Program-made: the position numbers and the translations under genes
The notes under the pieces: generated by a model
What the model saw: the letters and a program-made list of their open reading frames with translations, nothing else
Database searches by the model: none
What the model was told of the DNA's origin: nothing
Shown here: positions 63,883 to 64,000 of the stretch, in pieces
How positions within the stretch are numbered: the stretch's first letter is position 1
Layout of the letters: each line of letters starts with the position of its first letter
Source: Nigrospora sphaerica
Lineage: Eukaryota > Ascomycota > Sordariomycetes > Amphisphaeriales > Apiosporaceae
Length of the DNA stretch: 64,000 nt
Direction of reading: 5' to 3'
NCBI GenBank assembly: GCA_018287875.1
Contig: JAGVVL010000022.1
Coordinates: forward strand, 2,542,001-2,606,000

Positions 63883-64000
63883 ATGTGCGGTTTCGGAGAA
63901 GGCGTGTCGACGCTGCTCGACACCTACACCAGATGCCTCGAGCTGTTAAAGACGCCAGTTCCGAAAAGACACCGGGATCCTGACGGCATGTCCCGATCCG
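63883..64000 (+). CDS. Partial ORF running off the right edge
   Basis: From ATG 63883 the frame is open to the window end (39 codons). It begins MCGFGEGVSTLLDTYTRCLE, with an amphipathic pattern (STLLDTYTRCLELLK) resembling N termini of some fungal proteins that carry a leading helix before a zinc finger or ankyrin region. Both the start and the family are uncertain, because most of the gene lies outside the window. Confidence 0.3.
   Translation, partial: MCGFGEGVSTLLDTYTRCLELLKTPVPKRHRDPDGMSRS

Overview
This window is nuclear DNA of a filamentous ascomycete, most likely a Sordariomycete. The genes are GC-rich and interrupted by short introns, mostly about 50-80 bp, with GT...AG borders and CTAAC/CTGAC-type branch sites. 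The proteins are typical of fungi: the Mso1 Sec1-binding domain, the GPC1 family, the fused para-aminobenzoate synthase, the DUF3684-type sacsin-like protein, and GYP7. No rRNA, convincing tRNA, CRISPR array, transposon or viral gene was found. Gene models were rebuilt by joining exons by hand so that the frame and family-conserved residues stay continuous; every multi-exon CDS below has a length divisible by three.

Layout. At 0.7-5 kb lie a cyclase-family hydrolase (minus) and, divergently, a 2-oxoglutarate/Fe(II) oxygenase (plus), followed by a PAC3-like proteasome-assembly chaperone (minus). At 5.8-12 kb are DHR1 (rRNA-processing DEAH helicase), MED6 (Mediator) and an MMTAG2-type SR-rich protein. 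At 13.7-19 kb is a 1756-residue sacsin-like protein with an N-terminal GHKL ATPase fold and a C-terminal HELAH motif. At 19.3-20.9 kb is an FAD monooxygenase (minus). A 3.2 kb stretch without a recognised gene leads to a 66-residue gene at 24.1 kb encoding three near-perfect repeats of FGRSGYNKDG separated by acidic stretches and KK; it has its own TATA box and an intron inside the third repeat. I could not assign this gene to any family I know, and it is the best candidate for something undescribed.

From 24.8 kb onward the genes are mostly housekeeping: MSS1 (mitochondrial tRNA-modifying GTPase), MAK16 (60S biogenesis, nine exons), an Mso1-domain protein (exocytosis), GYP7 (Rab GAP), the ER glucosidase I CWH41, an SNRNP27-type spliceosome protein, the fused PABA synthase, SMC1 (cohesin), GPC1 (glycerophosphocholine acyltransferase), the APC/C activator CDH1, an NCBP3-like RNA-binding protein, and an uncharacterised Cys-rich coiled-coil protein. 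A partial ORF runs off the right edge.

The neighbours do not form one pathway. Several sit as divergent pairs sharing a promoter region (cyclase/oxygenase, PAC3/DHR1, MED6/MMTAG2, MSS1/MAK16, SNRNP27/PABA synthase, SMC1/GPC1) or as convergent pairs. Two introns use GC-AG borders. Intergenic DNA carries microsatellites, purine/pyrimidine tracts and recurrent AT-richer islands full of GTAC and TACCTA motifs.
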